From the NCBI GenBank assembly GCA_028700875.1, contig JAQVRW010000019.1:1-17633 (forward strand): a DNA stretch of 17,633 nucleotides, given 5' to 3'. The notes under the pieces are model-generated. The model was not told the DNA's origin. It was given only the letters and a program-made list of their open reading frames with translations, and searched no databases. Below, in pieces: positions 7,563 to 13,775 of the stretch. A program made the translations under genes and the position numbers. Each line of letters starts with the position of its first letter. The first letter of the stretch is position 1. This DNA comes from Candidatus Zixiibacteriota bacterium. GTDB lineage: Bacteria > Zixibacteria > MSB-5A5 > GN15 > JAAZOE01.

Positions 7563-8587
7563 ATTTCGCATTCGATCTTGACACCATGTGGTACATGCTG
7601 GTCGGCCTCTTGTTCACCGGGTACGCCATCCTCGATGGTTTCGATCTCGGCGTGGGTGCCCTGCACCTGTTTACCAAAACGGATCGCGATCGTCGCGTCA
7701 TGTTGAATGCCATCGGGCCGGTCTGGGACGGCAACGAGATCTGGCTGGTCACCGGCGGCGGCGCTCTCTTCGCGGCCTTTCCCGAAGTCTACGCCACTGT
7801 CTTTTCCGGCTTCTACATGGCCTTCATCCTGCTTCTGGTGACGCTCATCTTCCGCGCCGTGGCGATCGAATTCCGCAGCAAGCAGCCGATGCTCTGGTGG
7901 CGGCGGTTCTGGGATGTCAGCTTCAACGCCGGTAGCCTCCTGACGGCTCTCCTGATCGGGGTGGCGCTGGGAAATATCGCTCACGGGATTCCCCTGGACG
8001 CCGCTCATGAATTCACCGGCGGATTCTGGAGCCTGCTGAACCCGTATGCCGTGCTGGTCGGCCTGACCACCGTGACTCTTTTCGCCATGCACGGCGCTAT
8101 CTATATGGTGATGAAAACCGAGGGCGAATTGCACGATACGATGCGGCGCTGGGCGCGGCGGGCGATCGGCGTCTTTTCCGTCTTCTATATCGCCACGACC
8201 GTCGTGACCATCATTGTCCTGCCGCACATGACCGTCAACATGCGCAATCACCCCTGGCTGTTTGTCGTGCCGGTCGTCAACGTCCTGGCCATCATCAACA
8301 TCTTCCGGCAGCTGCGGCGGGGGAGGGACTTCCGCGCCTTTTTGTCCTCGGCGCTCTCCATGGCCGCCCTGATGGCGATCTTCGGCATCGGCATGTTCCC
8401 CAATCTGGTGCTGTCCCGTCCGGATGTTGCCAACAGCCTGACCATATTCAACTCGGCCTCGTCGCCGAAGACGCTCGGGATCATGTTGATAATCGCGGCG
8501 ATCGGCATGCCGCTGGTGGTTGCCTATACGACGGTCATCTACCGCGTCTTTCGCGGCAAGGTCCGTCTCGATTCGCACAGCTATTGA
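7559..8587 (+). CDS. cydB: cytochrome bd ubiquinol oxidase subunit II
   Basis: The 342-residue partner of CydA starts at an ATG overlapping the cydA stop (ATGA), with GGCGGAGGGA just upstream, so the two are translationally coupled. Family motifs are present: ILDGFDLGVG with Asp29, GPVWDGNEIWL with Asp57, and FPEVYA. Eight or nine hydrophobic segments run through the protein, the usual CydB topology, and the length is normal for the family. No cydX-like small ORF was found after it, and no cydCD transporter genes lie in the window. A GC-rich hairpin at 8654-8681 separates it from the convergent gene. The inner-membrane location and role in quinol oxidation follow from the family. Confidence 0.96.
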   Translation: MNFAFDLDTMWYMLVGLLFTGYAILDGFDLGVGALHLFTKTDRDRRVMLNAIGPVWDGNEIWLVTGGGALFAAFPEVYATVFSGFYMAFILLLVTLIFRAVAIEFRSKQPMLWWRRFWDVSFNAGSLLTALLIGVALGNIAHGIPLDAAHEFTGGFWSLLNPYAVLVGLTTVTLFAMHGAIYMVMKTEGELHDTMRRWARRAIGVFSVFYIATTVVTIIVLPHMTVNMRNHPWLFVVPVVNVLAIINIFRQLRRGRDFRAFLSSALSMAALMAIFGIGMFPNLVLSRPDVANSLTIFNSASSPKTLGIMLIIAAIGMPLVVAYTTVIYRVFRGKVRLDSHSY

Positions 8588-8653
8588 TCGCCGAATGATT
8601 CGATGCCCCACCCTGGGTCCCCCCTGTGGCGCCGTTGGGCGCTTGGACAAGCG

Positions 8654-8681
8654 GGGAGCCCCCGCATGCGCGGGCGCTCCC
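8654..8681. terminator. 12-bp GC-rich hairpin between convergent genes
   Basis: GGGAGCCCCCGC (8654-8665) and GCGGGCGCTCCC (8670-8681) pair over 12 positions with one C-C mismatch around ATGC. It lies between the cydB stop (8587) and the stop of the convergent small gene (8693). Neither strand has a T-run after it, so it may be a bidirectional terminator of weak type or an intergenic repeat. A smaller stem, GCGCC/GGCGC, is at 8629-8642. Confidence 0.45.
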
Positions 8682-8692
8682 TCGGTTGGACC

Positions 8693-9022
8693 TCAGTAGA
8701 TCGGATGATGGTACCAGTGGCACCGGAACCACCACCACGGACAGCAACGATACCACGGATAGTACCGACTCCACCACCAGCACCAGAGCGGCCGCCACGG
8801 GAACCAGAAATACCACGGCAGCCAGGGGTGGACGTGAATGATATGATCGACTTTCAGGTCAGTCAGCATCTTCCGGTCCACCTCGAGTTTCAACTCCTTG
8901 CAGATTTCGGTCAGGTCGATTTGCGTGACCCCCTTCTTGACCGCCGCCTCGACCGCCTGGCCCATGTGGGCGAACGTCTCATTCGCCTCATGCATGGCAT
9001 CAGCCAACAAATCTTTTTCCAT
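8693..9022 (-). CDS. orphan small protein with Trp/Pro/Tyr/Cys-rich tail
   Basis: The ATG at 9022 is chosen because a perfect AAGGAGG (9031-9037) sits eight bases upstream; an earlier in-frame GTG at 9091 has no such site. The 109-residue product has two parts. Residues 1-62 are an ordinary, probably helical domain (MEKDLLADAMHEANETFAHM, then an ITQIDLTEICKEL-like stretch). Residues 63-109 contain 13 Trp, 7 Pro, 6 Tyr, 5 His, 4 Cys and 3 Phe with no Asp, Glu or Lys. They include WCWWW and PWWWFRCHWY and form a partial 20-residue repeat (PWY-x3-PW at 69-76 and 89-96). There is no signal peptide or hydrophobic helix of normal type. No family was recognised. It is convergent with cydB. Membrane-interface, carbohydrate or metal binding are all possible guesses; none is shown by the sequence. 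Confidence 0.7.
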   Translation of the reverse strand: MEKDLLADAMHEANETFAHMGQAVEAAVKKGVTQIDLTEICKELKLEVDRKMLTDLKVDHIIHVHPWLPWYFWFPWRPLWCWWWSRYYPWYRCCPWWWFRCHWYHHPIY

Positions 9023-9406
9023 TTGGGAAACCTCCTTCATCAGGTTATTGGTGTTATGCAGCAAACCATGTGCTTCCGCACCGGAAAGCACATTCCCCCA
9101 ATAGCGCTTTCAATGCGCCTGCCCCGCGGCCGATATCGATATTGTGAATAATGACCCCGATGACTATCGGTCGGCGGAACGCGTCAATTCGCCGGAAACC
9201 GGAGGCCCCGCTGATGAGAAAAACGATGATTGAAATATGGCAACCAGGTTACGGCCCGCGCGAAACCTGGTATAAGGAACCCCGCCTTTTTCGCGCACAG
9301 GATGTACGCCGGGCGGGAAAGGATGTTTGCGGAATTATATAAGGGGAAACCGGGCGGGGCTTAATCGGAAGAAGAGCGAATCAGACTCGCAAGGCGGCGG
9401 CCCTGG
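9023..9406. other. 384-base non-coding stretch with a hairpin
   Basis: No convincing gene lies here. ACCAGGTT (9243-9250) and AACCTGGT (9264-9271) form a perfect 8-bp stem with a 13-base loop, which could end transcription from the acetyltransferase gene read leftward. A TATAAT occurs on the minus strand (ATTATA at 9334-9339) without a good -35. A minus-strand TTGACG lies in the AATTCGCCGGAAACC neighbourhood near 9185, also without a clear -10. The promoter of the Trp-rich gene must be in this stretch but could not be fixed. Confidence 0.4.
9031..9037 (-). promoter_or_regulatory. Shine-Dalgarno AAGGAGG for the Trp-rich protein
   Basis: On the + strand the bases are CCTCCTT, read as AAGGAGG on the coding strand, eight bases before the ATG at 9022. 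It fixes the start and is the main evidence that the minus-strand frame, not the overlapping plus-strand frames, is translated. Confidence 0.75.
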
Positions 9407-9751
9407 TCACTCGATATGGAGCCGCATGAACGTATCCCACGGCCGGAAACCGATGCTTTCGTATATCCCCCGGCCGGTGGTGTCGCCGGGTTTGGGCGGC
9501 CAGGACATGATCGATAATACTCCGCTGGCGACGATACCGTCGGGCGAATCAATCACCCAGGCGTGGAGTATGTCGGCGGACATCTGCCGCCGCAAATGCT
9601 CGGCGTAGGCCGTGTCCATGCGGGCCAGATCGGCGGCGGTCGCTTCTTTACCTTCGGCGGGCCCCATGTCGACGAACATCATACGACGGTGCCTCACCAG
9701 CACCGGCAGGTCACCGAGCGTCGCCTCGCGTAGTGGCAGTTGTTCGTCCAT
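9407..9751 (-). pseudogene. GNAT-type acetyltransferase with internal deletion
   Basis: The product from the ATG at 9751 is 114 residues (a GTG at 9772 would add seven). Residues 1-80 look like the start of a GNAT protein: LREATLGDLPVLVRHRRMMF, a helical stretch and a strand pair AWVIDSPDGIVASGVLSIM. The C-terminus GIYESIGFRPWDTFMRLHIE matches the last helix and strand (YE-x-lGF) of the fold. What should lie between, the acetyl-CoA-binding motif A (R/Q-x-x-G-x-G/A) with its helix and the next strand, is missing: GDTTGR runs directly into GIYESIGF at about 9465-9475. The frame is kept, so this is a deletion of roughly 40-45 codons relative to the usual length, not a frameshift. The product is probably unable to bind acetyl-CoA. 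It is the last gene of a leftward cluster, 53 bases after the kinase-like gene. Confidence 0.6.
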
Positions 9752-9804
9752 AGAGGGGATATTCTCACTCACCTACGGTTGGGATTCATCGGCGCCCGGC
9801 GACT

Positions 9805-10518
9805 TTAATGCAGCAGTCCGTCGCGATGCATCCGTTTCAATTTGTTCATCTTGCTTCGATATGACGTCACGAGCCCCGGGATCAACTCCTCAAAATCGAC
9901 AAACTCGGAGTTGACGACAATATCATAATAATGGGGATCGTCGATGTCGGCATCGAATAGTTTCTTGACGAATTTCCGCCGCTCCTTGTCGGATTTCTCG
10001 ATGACGCGGGCAGCTTCCTCCGGCGATACCGAAGCCTGCCTGGCATAATTTTCGATCCGCAGGTCAAAGCCGCAGACCACCCGAATATGGAACCCCCGTT
10101 TGAGGCCGAAGATGAAATTCGCGCCCCGTCCGACCAGAAGCACTCCGCCCAGACGGGCCATCGGCAGCATCGTCTCGTAAAGATTCCGGGCATACTGATT
10201 GACCATCGACGGAAACGGTCGCAGGTTCTTCATCGCCTGCTGGAGTCGTTTTCGGGATTCGTCGTCTATCGAGGCTTTGATCCGCTGGCGCTCATCCTCG
10301 GACGTGGCCATATAATCGATATGTTCGCGGGTGAGCAGTTGGTACCCGAGTTTTTCGGCCAATTTGTGCGCCAGATACATTCCCCGGGAACCGCTGGCGC
10401 GGGAGACGGTGATGATCTGAGGCGGGGGGAAGTCTCCGCCTCCGGCGGCGATGGCCTTGCGCCGCGCCCGTTCCCACGCCGTGATCTGACGATCGATGAT
10501 TATTTTCAGAACATCCAT
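9805..10518 (-). CDS. cytidylate kinase-like family protein (PF13189 type)
   Basis: The 237-residue product starts at the ATG at 10518, with AGGAGG seven bases upstream. It resembles the Cytidylate_kin2 group of P-loop proteins. An N-terminal helix (1-25) precedes the nucleotide-binding strand and loop IITVSRASGSRG (35-46), which is followed by the helix MYLAHKLAEKLGY. Other family-like blocks are LLTREHID (61-68), VGRGANFIF (129-137) and DDPHYYDIVVNS (193-204). The loop differs from a textbook Walker A (no GKS/T), as is usual in this family. The substrate is unproven; despite the name, members have not generally been shown to phosphorylate CMP, and the standard Cmk would be elsewhere. It lies 64 bases after the YihY gene and has its own strong ribosome-binding site. 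Confidence 0.8.
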   Translation of the reverse strand: MDVLKIIIDRQITAWERARRKAIAAGGGDFPPPQIITVSRASGSRGMYLAHKLAEKLGYQLLTREHIDYMATSEDERQRIKASIDDESRKRLQQAMKNLRPFPSMVNQYARNLYETMLPMARLGGVLLVGRGANFIFGLKRGFHIRVVCGFDLRIENYARQASVSPEEAARVIEKSDKERRKFVKKLFDADIDDPHYYDIVVNSEFVDFEELIPGLVTSYRSKMNKLKRMHRDGLLH

Positions 10519-10582
10519 ATCCGCGCCTCCTCATCAAAAATATACGGTCACTCAAGAAATATGACAAGCGGATAATGATGCG

Positions 10583-11497
10583 TCAGTGAAGGCCGGAAGC
10601 GATATCGGGCTTCGCTCGGTTTTTCCATTCATCCGAGAGCCGCCCGATTTCCGCCCCGAGGATGAAAATGACGGAGGTATAATACAGCCAGAGCGCGGCC
10701 ACCAGAAGGAAACTGTAGGTGCCGTAAATCTGTTTGAAGGTGACAACGTGTCCGAGATAGTACCCGAACACCCGTTCGGCTGCCTGCCACAGTACCGCCC
10801 CCGTGAGGGAACTGATGAACAGCACTCGATGCGGCGGTCGTCGATGCGGCACCAGGACGTAAATCAGGTAAAAGCCGAGCCATATCAGCAGAAACGAAAC
10901 CACTGCAAATAGCATTCCCTCGACGAAGCTCAGATTAAGGGCTTTCAAGACGGGTGATGCCCACGCGGTGCGAATCACCCCCTCCAGGATGGGGAGGATG
11001 ACCGTCGACAACAGAAAGAAGACCATGACCAGCAACACGAGGCCGATATCGTGGAGTTTGGCCAGGATGGCCGACCGCTTGCCCGGCGTTTCGAACACCG
11101 TATCCAGGACCGTCCGCATGCTGCTGAACAGGCCGCTGGCGGCAAACAGCAGGCCCAGGGAGCCCAGCCATCCCGCCAGTTTTCGATAGGTCCAGAATTC
11201 TTCCACGCGTTCGGCGACGAATTTCCGGACTTGTTCGGCATACTCGGGATAAGGGATGAAGCGGGTGATGAGCGAATCGATTTCCGCGGTGATGGTCGGG
11301 CCGGCTAGAAGCATGCCCATTACCGAAAAGATCACCAGAAGGAAGGGAATGATGCAAATGATGATCGAAAACGACAGGCCGCTGGCGGCCAGCAAAACAT
11401 GATGTTCGTCGAGCCGCCGCCACAGGCCGCACGCGAAATGACGCAGGAAGTCTTTGACCCGCTTGTACCAGCGGAAAATGCGCTCTCCGGCCGACAT
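10583..11497 (-). CDS. YihY/virulence factor BrkB family membrane protein
   Basis: The ATG at 11497 is chosen because it lies two bases after the stop of the upstream gene; a longer open frame reaching 12106 only overlaps that gene out of frame. The 304-residue product has six hydrophobic segments (about 36-66, 108-125, 150-172, 192-216, 226-246 and 262-284). The family block near the end reads IYGTYSFLLVAALWLYYTSV, followed by GAEIG. The loop after segment four (VPHRRPPHR) is basic. This family (PF03631) was once called ribonuclease BN, an assignment since withdrawn; its function is unknown. The product is an inner-membrane protein. It is probably translationally coupled to the Mpv17-like gene, because its own Shine-Dalgarno sequence is weak. 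Confidence 0.88.
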   Translation of the reverse strand: MSAGERIFRWYKRVKDFLRHFACGLWRRLDEHHVLLAASGLSFSIIICIIPFLLVIFSVMGMLLAGPTITAEIDSLITRFIPYPEYAEQVRKFVAERVEEFWTYRKLAGWLGSLGLLFAASGLFSSMRTVLDTVFETPGKRSAILAKLHDIGLVLLVMVFFLLSTVILPILEGVIRTAWASPVLKALNLSFVEGMLFAVVSFLLIWLGFYLIYVLVPHRRPPHRVLFISSLTGAVLWQAAERVFGYYLGHVVTFKQIYGTYSFLLVAALWLYYTSVIFILGAEIGRLSDEWKNRAKPDIASGLH

Positions 11498-11499
11498 CG

Positions 11500-12039
11500 T
11501 TACCGCCCCGGGCTCTCCCGTTTGGTATACCCCATGATCAGGCCCAACACCAGCGACCAGACCGCCGCCAAACCGATCTGGTATTCGGCCGGAAGGCTGA
11601 AGGTCACCGTGTGTGCCGGTATCCAGAACCAGAGCAATGTCCACCAGGCCGTGGTCAACCCGGCCATGTTCCATTTCCGGTCGATCAGGTTGTCTTCCAG
11701 GCGATGGAAAAACATCATCTGCGGCCCGAAGAAGATATTGGTCATGACCGATACCGCGAACGCCCAGCCCAGGCCGGAATCGACAAACGCCGGCAGGAGG
11801 CGGTTGTCCAGCAAAGCCCGGGTGAAACCCTTCATCCCCGTGAAGCCGTACTTGATGACGATTCCCAGAAGCGCCCAGGCGATGATTTTCCCCAGCACCT
11901 GTATCGGGCCGCCGGGAAGGGCCAATGACTTTTTCCGAAGACTGAGCGAGATGATTTCCCCCGCCGTGCCCAGCACCGCGAACTGGATGGCCGCCGACAG
12001 CAACGGGTTTTCCATTACCCAGATAACATACTGATCCAT
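11500..12039 (-). CDS. Mpv17/PMP22-like integral membrane protein
   Basis: The 179-residue product starts at the ATG at 12039, with GAGGA about seven bases upstream. It has four hydrophobic segments. By eye the whole length follows the Mpv17/PMP22 pattern: an N-terminal helix with NP and then GTAGEIIS (compare HP and GLGDIIS); YGFTGMKGFTRALLDNRLLP (compare GP, WY, LD, IP); a Asp-Ser in place of the DQ; and a C-terminal block with WFWIPAHTVTFSLPAEYQI before a last helix (compare WP, NF, VP, YR). The similarity is from memory of the family and was not computed. Eukaryotic members sit in peroxisomal or mitochondrial inner membranes and may form channels; bacterial members are uncharacterised. 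It is the first gene of a leftward operon with the YihY gene two bases downstream, behind the promoter at 12072-12100. Confidence 0.6.
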   Translation of the reverse strand: MDQYVIWVMENPLLSAAIQFAVLGTAGEIISLSLRKKSLALPGGPIQVLGKIIAWALLGIVIKYGFTGMKGFTRALLDNRLLPAFVDSGLGWAFAVSVMTNIFFGPQMMFFHRLEDNLIDRKWNMAGLTTAWWTLLWFWIPAHTVTFSLPAEYQIGLAAVWSLVLGLIMGYTKRESPGR

Positions 12040-12071
12040 GGTGATTCCTCAATTGTTCTGATCCGGAAAAT

Positions 12072-12100
12072 AGTGTACGCAGAGCCGGGGCGGAAGACAA
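12072..12100 (-). promoter_or_regulatory. probable promoter of the Mpv17-like/YihY operon
   Basis: Read on the minus strand, TTGTCT (12100-12095) and TACACT (12077-12072) are separated by exactly 17 bases. Each hexamer matches the sigma70 consensus at four of six positions. Transcription would begin near 12065, about 25 bases before the ATG at 12039. Confidence 0.45.
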
Positions 12101-12137
12101 GTACAAAAGTATCTGTTGGAAAACTCCTCGTGCCCAG

Positions 12138-12196
12138 TCCGCAAGCAGCGGATCACCATCGGCTCGGGGAATTGTGGGCGGTCCGCCTGCGGCGGA
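12138..12196. repeat. two short TCCGC/GCGGA stem-loops
   Basis: TCCGC-AAGCA-GCGGA (12138-12152) and TCCGCC-TGC-GGCGGA (12182-12196) are two small stem-loops with the same stem sequence, 30 bases apart. The second extends outward into an imperfect stem (TGTGG...CCACA) with a bulge. They form the left half of the palindrome cluster in the 353-base gene-free gap. Confidence 0.5.
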
Positions 12197-12270
12197 TCCA
12201 CATTTGCCCCACCGGAGACTGCCCCGGTTCGCCTATGGAGGGTTTATATCAGCCCGGGAATATTTTGGTT

Positions 12271-12315
12271 CGGGCAGGTCTCGATTCCGGTGAAGCCGGA
12301 ATTGTGACCTGCCCG
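12271..12315. repeat. nested hairpin A in intergenic palindrome cluster
   Basis: Outer arms CGGGCAGGTC (12271-12280) and GACCTGCCCG (12306-12315) are a perfect 10-bp match. Within them TTCCGG (12285-12290) and CCGGAA (12296-12301) form a perfect 6-bp stem around TGAAG. The two stems are separated by a 4x4 internal loop. Read on the minus strand it shares GGTCACA, a central CTTC and GACC with hairpin B. Confidence 0.65.
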
Positions 12316-12330
12316 CAATCTTCTGTTTGA

Positions 12331-12373
12331 TCGTCGGGTCACACCGCTGCTTCGCGTCGGCAAGACCCGACGA
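12331..12373. repeat. hairpin B, possible terminator of tldE
   Basis: TCGTCGGGTC (12331-12340) and GACCCGACGA (12364-12373) form a perfect 10-bp stem with a 23-base loop. It begins 20 bases after the tldE stop on the minus strand, so it may end or protect the peptidase operon transcript. No T-run follows on that strand. Confidence 0.55.
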
Positions 12374-12392
12374 AACTATGATTACGAACTGA

Positions 12393-13775
12393 TTATTTGC
12401 CGCTTATCTTTACACCGCCGATTTTGAACGTCGGCACGCCGATGACATTCTCGTCCACTTCCCAGGTCAGATCATCGGCGACGCCGGTGATGTTGCTGAA
12501 GAAATCAAAGATATTTCCCGAGACCATGATCCCGGAAACCGGCCGGGCGATTTCGCCATGATCTATCAAAAGCCCCTTGCAGGGTATAGAAAAGTCGCCG
12601 GTCACCTGATCGACTGACGCATGGAGGCCGCTGACTTCCGTGATATATATGCCTTTGGGGACGGAGGCGATAAGGCGGTCACGGCTGATACCGCCCTTTT
12701 GAAGATAGAAATTGGTCGGGCCGATCGACGGACGGGAGGCATAGGAATCCCGGATTGCGTTTCCGGTCGACCGGGTTTGACCGCGATGAGCGGCATAACT
12801 GTCGTACAGAAGCCCCACCAACCGGCCGTTCCTGATTATTTCACGGGTGGACGTGGGGATGCCTTCATCGTCCACCGCCATTGAGGCCAGGCCCTTCTCC
12901 AGACGCCCGTCATCGATCATGGTGACCGTCTCAGAGGCTATCATTTCCCCGAAACGGTCGGAAAACAGCGACTTTTTCTTCTGCACCAACTCGGCCGATA
13001 CCATTCCCGCCACCAGGTCCACGAAACTGCTGCCGGTTTCGGACGGGAAGACAGCTTCCATTTCATCCGTCTGTCCGTCTTCCGCCCCCAACATCCGCAG
13101 GGCAAAACCAGCCGCCTTCCGGCCGATAGCGACCGGGTCAAGCGCCGCGAAAGTCGTCTTGACTTCCATGCACATTCCGGTCTGAGCCGTGGCCTGGTCG
13201 GGGTGGCCGTCGGGGCCGCATTCGGCTGCCATGGCGATGGCCAGGCCATACAACTCCGTATGCCGCCGTTGCCCCGAAATCCCCCGTGATGATACGATGG
13301 CATATTCCCGGGACTCATCGCCGTAGAGAAGCCAGGCCGTCTGTTGAATCCGCGGGTCGGTCTGCCGCGCCGCGATTTCGATGGAGATCGCTTTTTCGAT
13401 CTTCTTTTCGATCGGGATGCTCATCAACGTTTCATCGACCGGCGGGGTGATGACCTCGGGCCGTATTCCGCCATCGGCCTCGGGCAAGACGTTATGTTCA
13501 TCCGGCGAATGATGCCGGGTGTTGGCGATCAATCGACGGATGAGATCATCGGAAGCTTCCGAATCGAAGTCGTTGGAGGCCGCGAATCCCATCCGGCCGT
13601 CGAGCAAAACCCGCAAGCCGTACCCGTTGCGGTCTTTATACGTCACCGTCTCCGCCTGCCGGTCTTTGACCTCGATCTGGACCGTGGCCGCCTTTTGGAC
13701 GAACGCCTCGGCTTCGTCGGCGCCCAGCTTACGGGCGCGTTCCACCAATCGTTGCCCGATTTCGAGAGGATTCAT
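12393..13775 (-). CDS. tldE: TldE/PmbA-family protein, non-metal subunit of TldD/E protease
   Basis: The product is 460 residues. The ATG at 13775 overlaps the tldD stop (ATGA) and has GGAGG six bases upstream; the longer open frame to 13880 is an out-of-frame overlap with tldD. The N-terminal domain (IGQRLVERARKLGADEAEAF) and the C-terminal beta-barrel-like domain (NIFDFFSNITGVADDLTWEV, then GVPTFKIGGVKISG) match the PmbA/TldE family. It lacks the HExxxH metal motif carried by its partner, as expected for TldE. In E. coli the TldD-TldE heterodimer is a cytoplasmic metalloprotease that degrades unfolded peptides and processes microcin B17 and CcdA. Length and order are normal. Coupled translation with tldD gives matched subunit amounts. 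Confidence 0.93.
   Translation of the reverse strand: MNPLEIGQRLVERARKLGADEAEAFVQKAATVQIEVKDRQAETVTYKDRNGYGLRVLLDGRMGFAASNDFDSEASDDLIRRLIANTRHHSPDEHNVLPEADGGIRPEVITPPVDETLMSIPIEKKIEKAISIEIAARQTDPRIQQTAWLLYGDESREYAIVSSRGISGQRRHTELYGLAIAMAAECGPDGHPDQATAQTGMCMEVKTTFAALDPVAIGRKAAGFALRMLGAEDGQTDEMEAVFPSETGSSFVDLVAGMVSAELVQKKKSLFSDRFGEMIASETVTMIDDGRLEKGLASMAVDDEGIPTSTREIIRNGRLVGLLYDSYAAHRGQTRSTGNAIRDSYASRPSIGPTNFYLQKGGISRDRLIASVPKGIYITEVSGLHASVDQVTGDFSIPCKGLLIDHGEIARPVSGIMVSGNIFDFFSNITGVADDLTWEVDENVIGVPTFKIGGVKISGK

Noticed and set aside
7493..8650. 385-codon minus-strand open frame opposite cydB
   Set aside because: It is antisense to a clear cydB with all motifs, and its His/Asp/Gln/Gly-rich composition fits no protein family.
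8603..9151. Plus-strand open frame (182 codons, Pro-rich then coil-like) opposite the Trp-rich gene
   Set aside because: It has no ribosome-binding site, while the minus-strand gene has a perfect AAGGAGG and a sensible N-terminal domain. The Pro-, Thr- and Val-rich frames are by-products of the TGG/CCA-rich DNA.
9151..9342. 63-codon plus-strand open frame
   Set aside because: It lacks a ribosome-binding site and domain, and includes the 9243-9271 hairpin.
11498..12106. N-terminal extension of the YihY frame
   Set aside because: The extra 200 codons overlap the Mpv17-like gene out of frame and are low-complexity. The YihY domain begins at the ATG at 11497.
12073..12330. Plus-strand open frame in the intergenic gap
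   Set aside because: It has no ribosome-binding site and is built from palindromic repeats; it crosses the minus-strand promoter.
12138..12373. CRISPR array
   Set aside because: The repeats are inverted, not direct, and are unequal in length and spacing; no cas gene is near.
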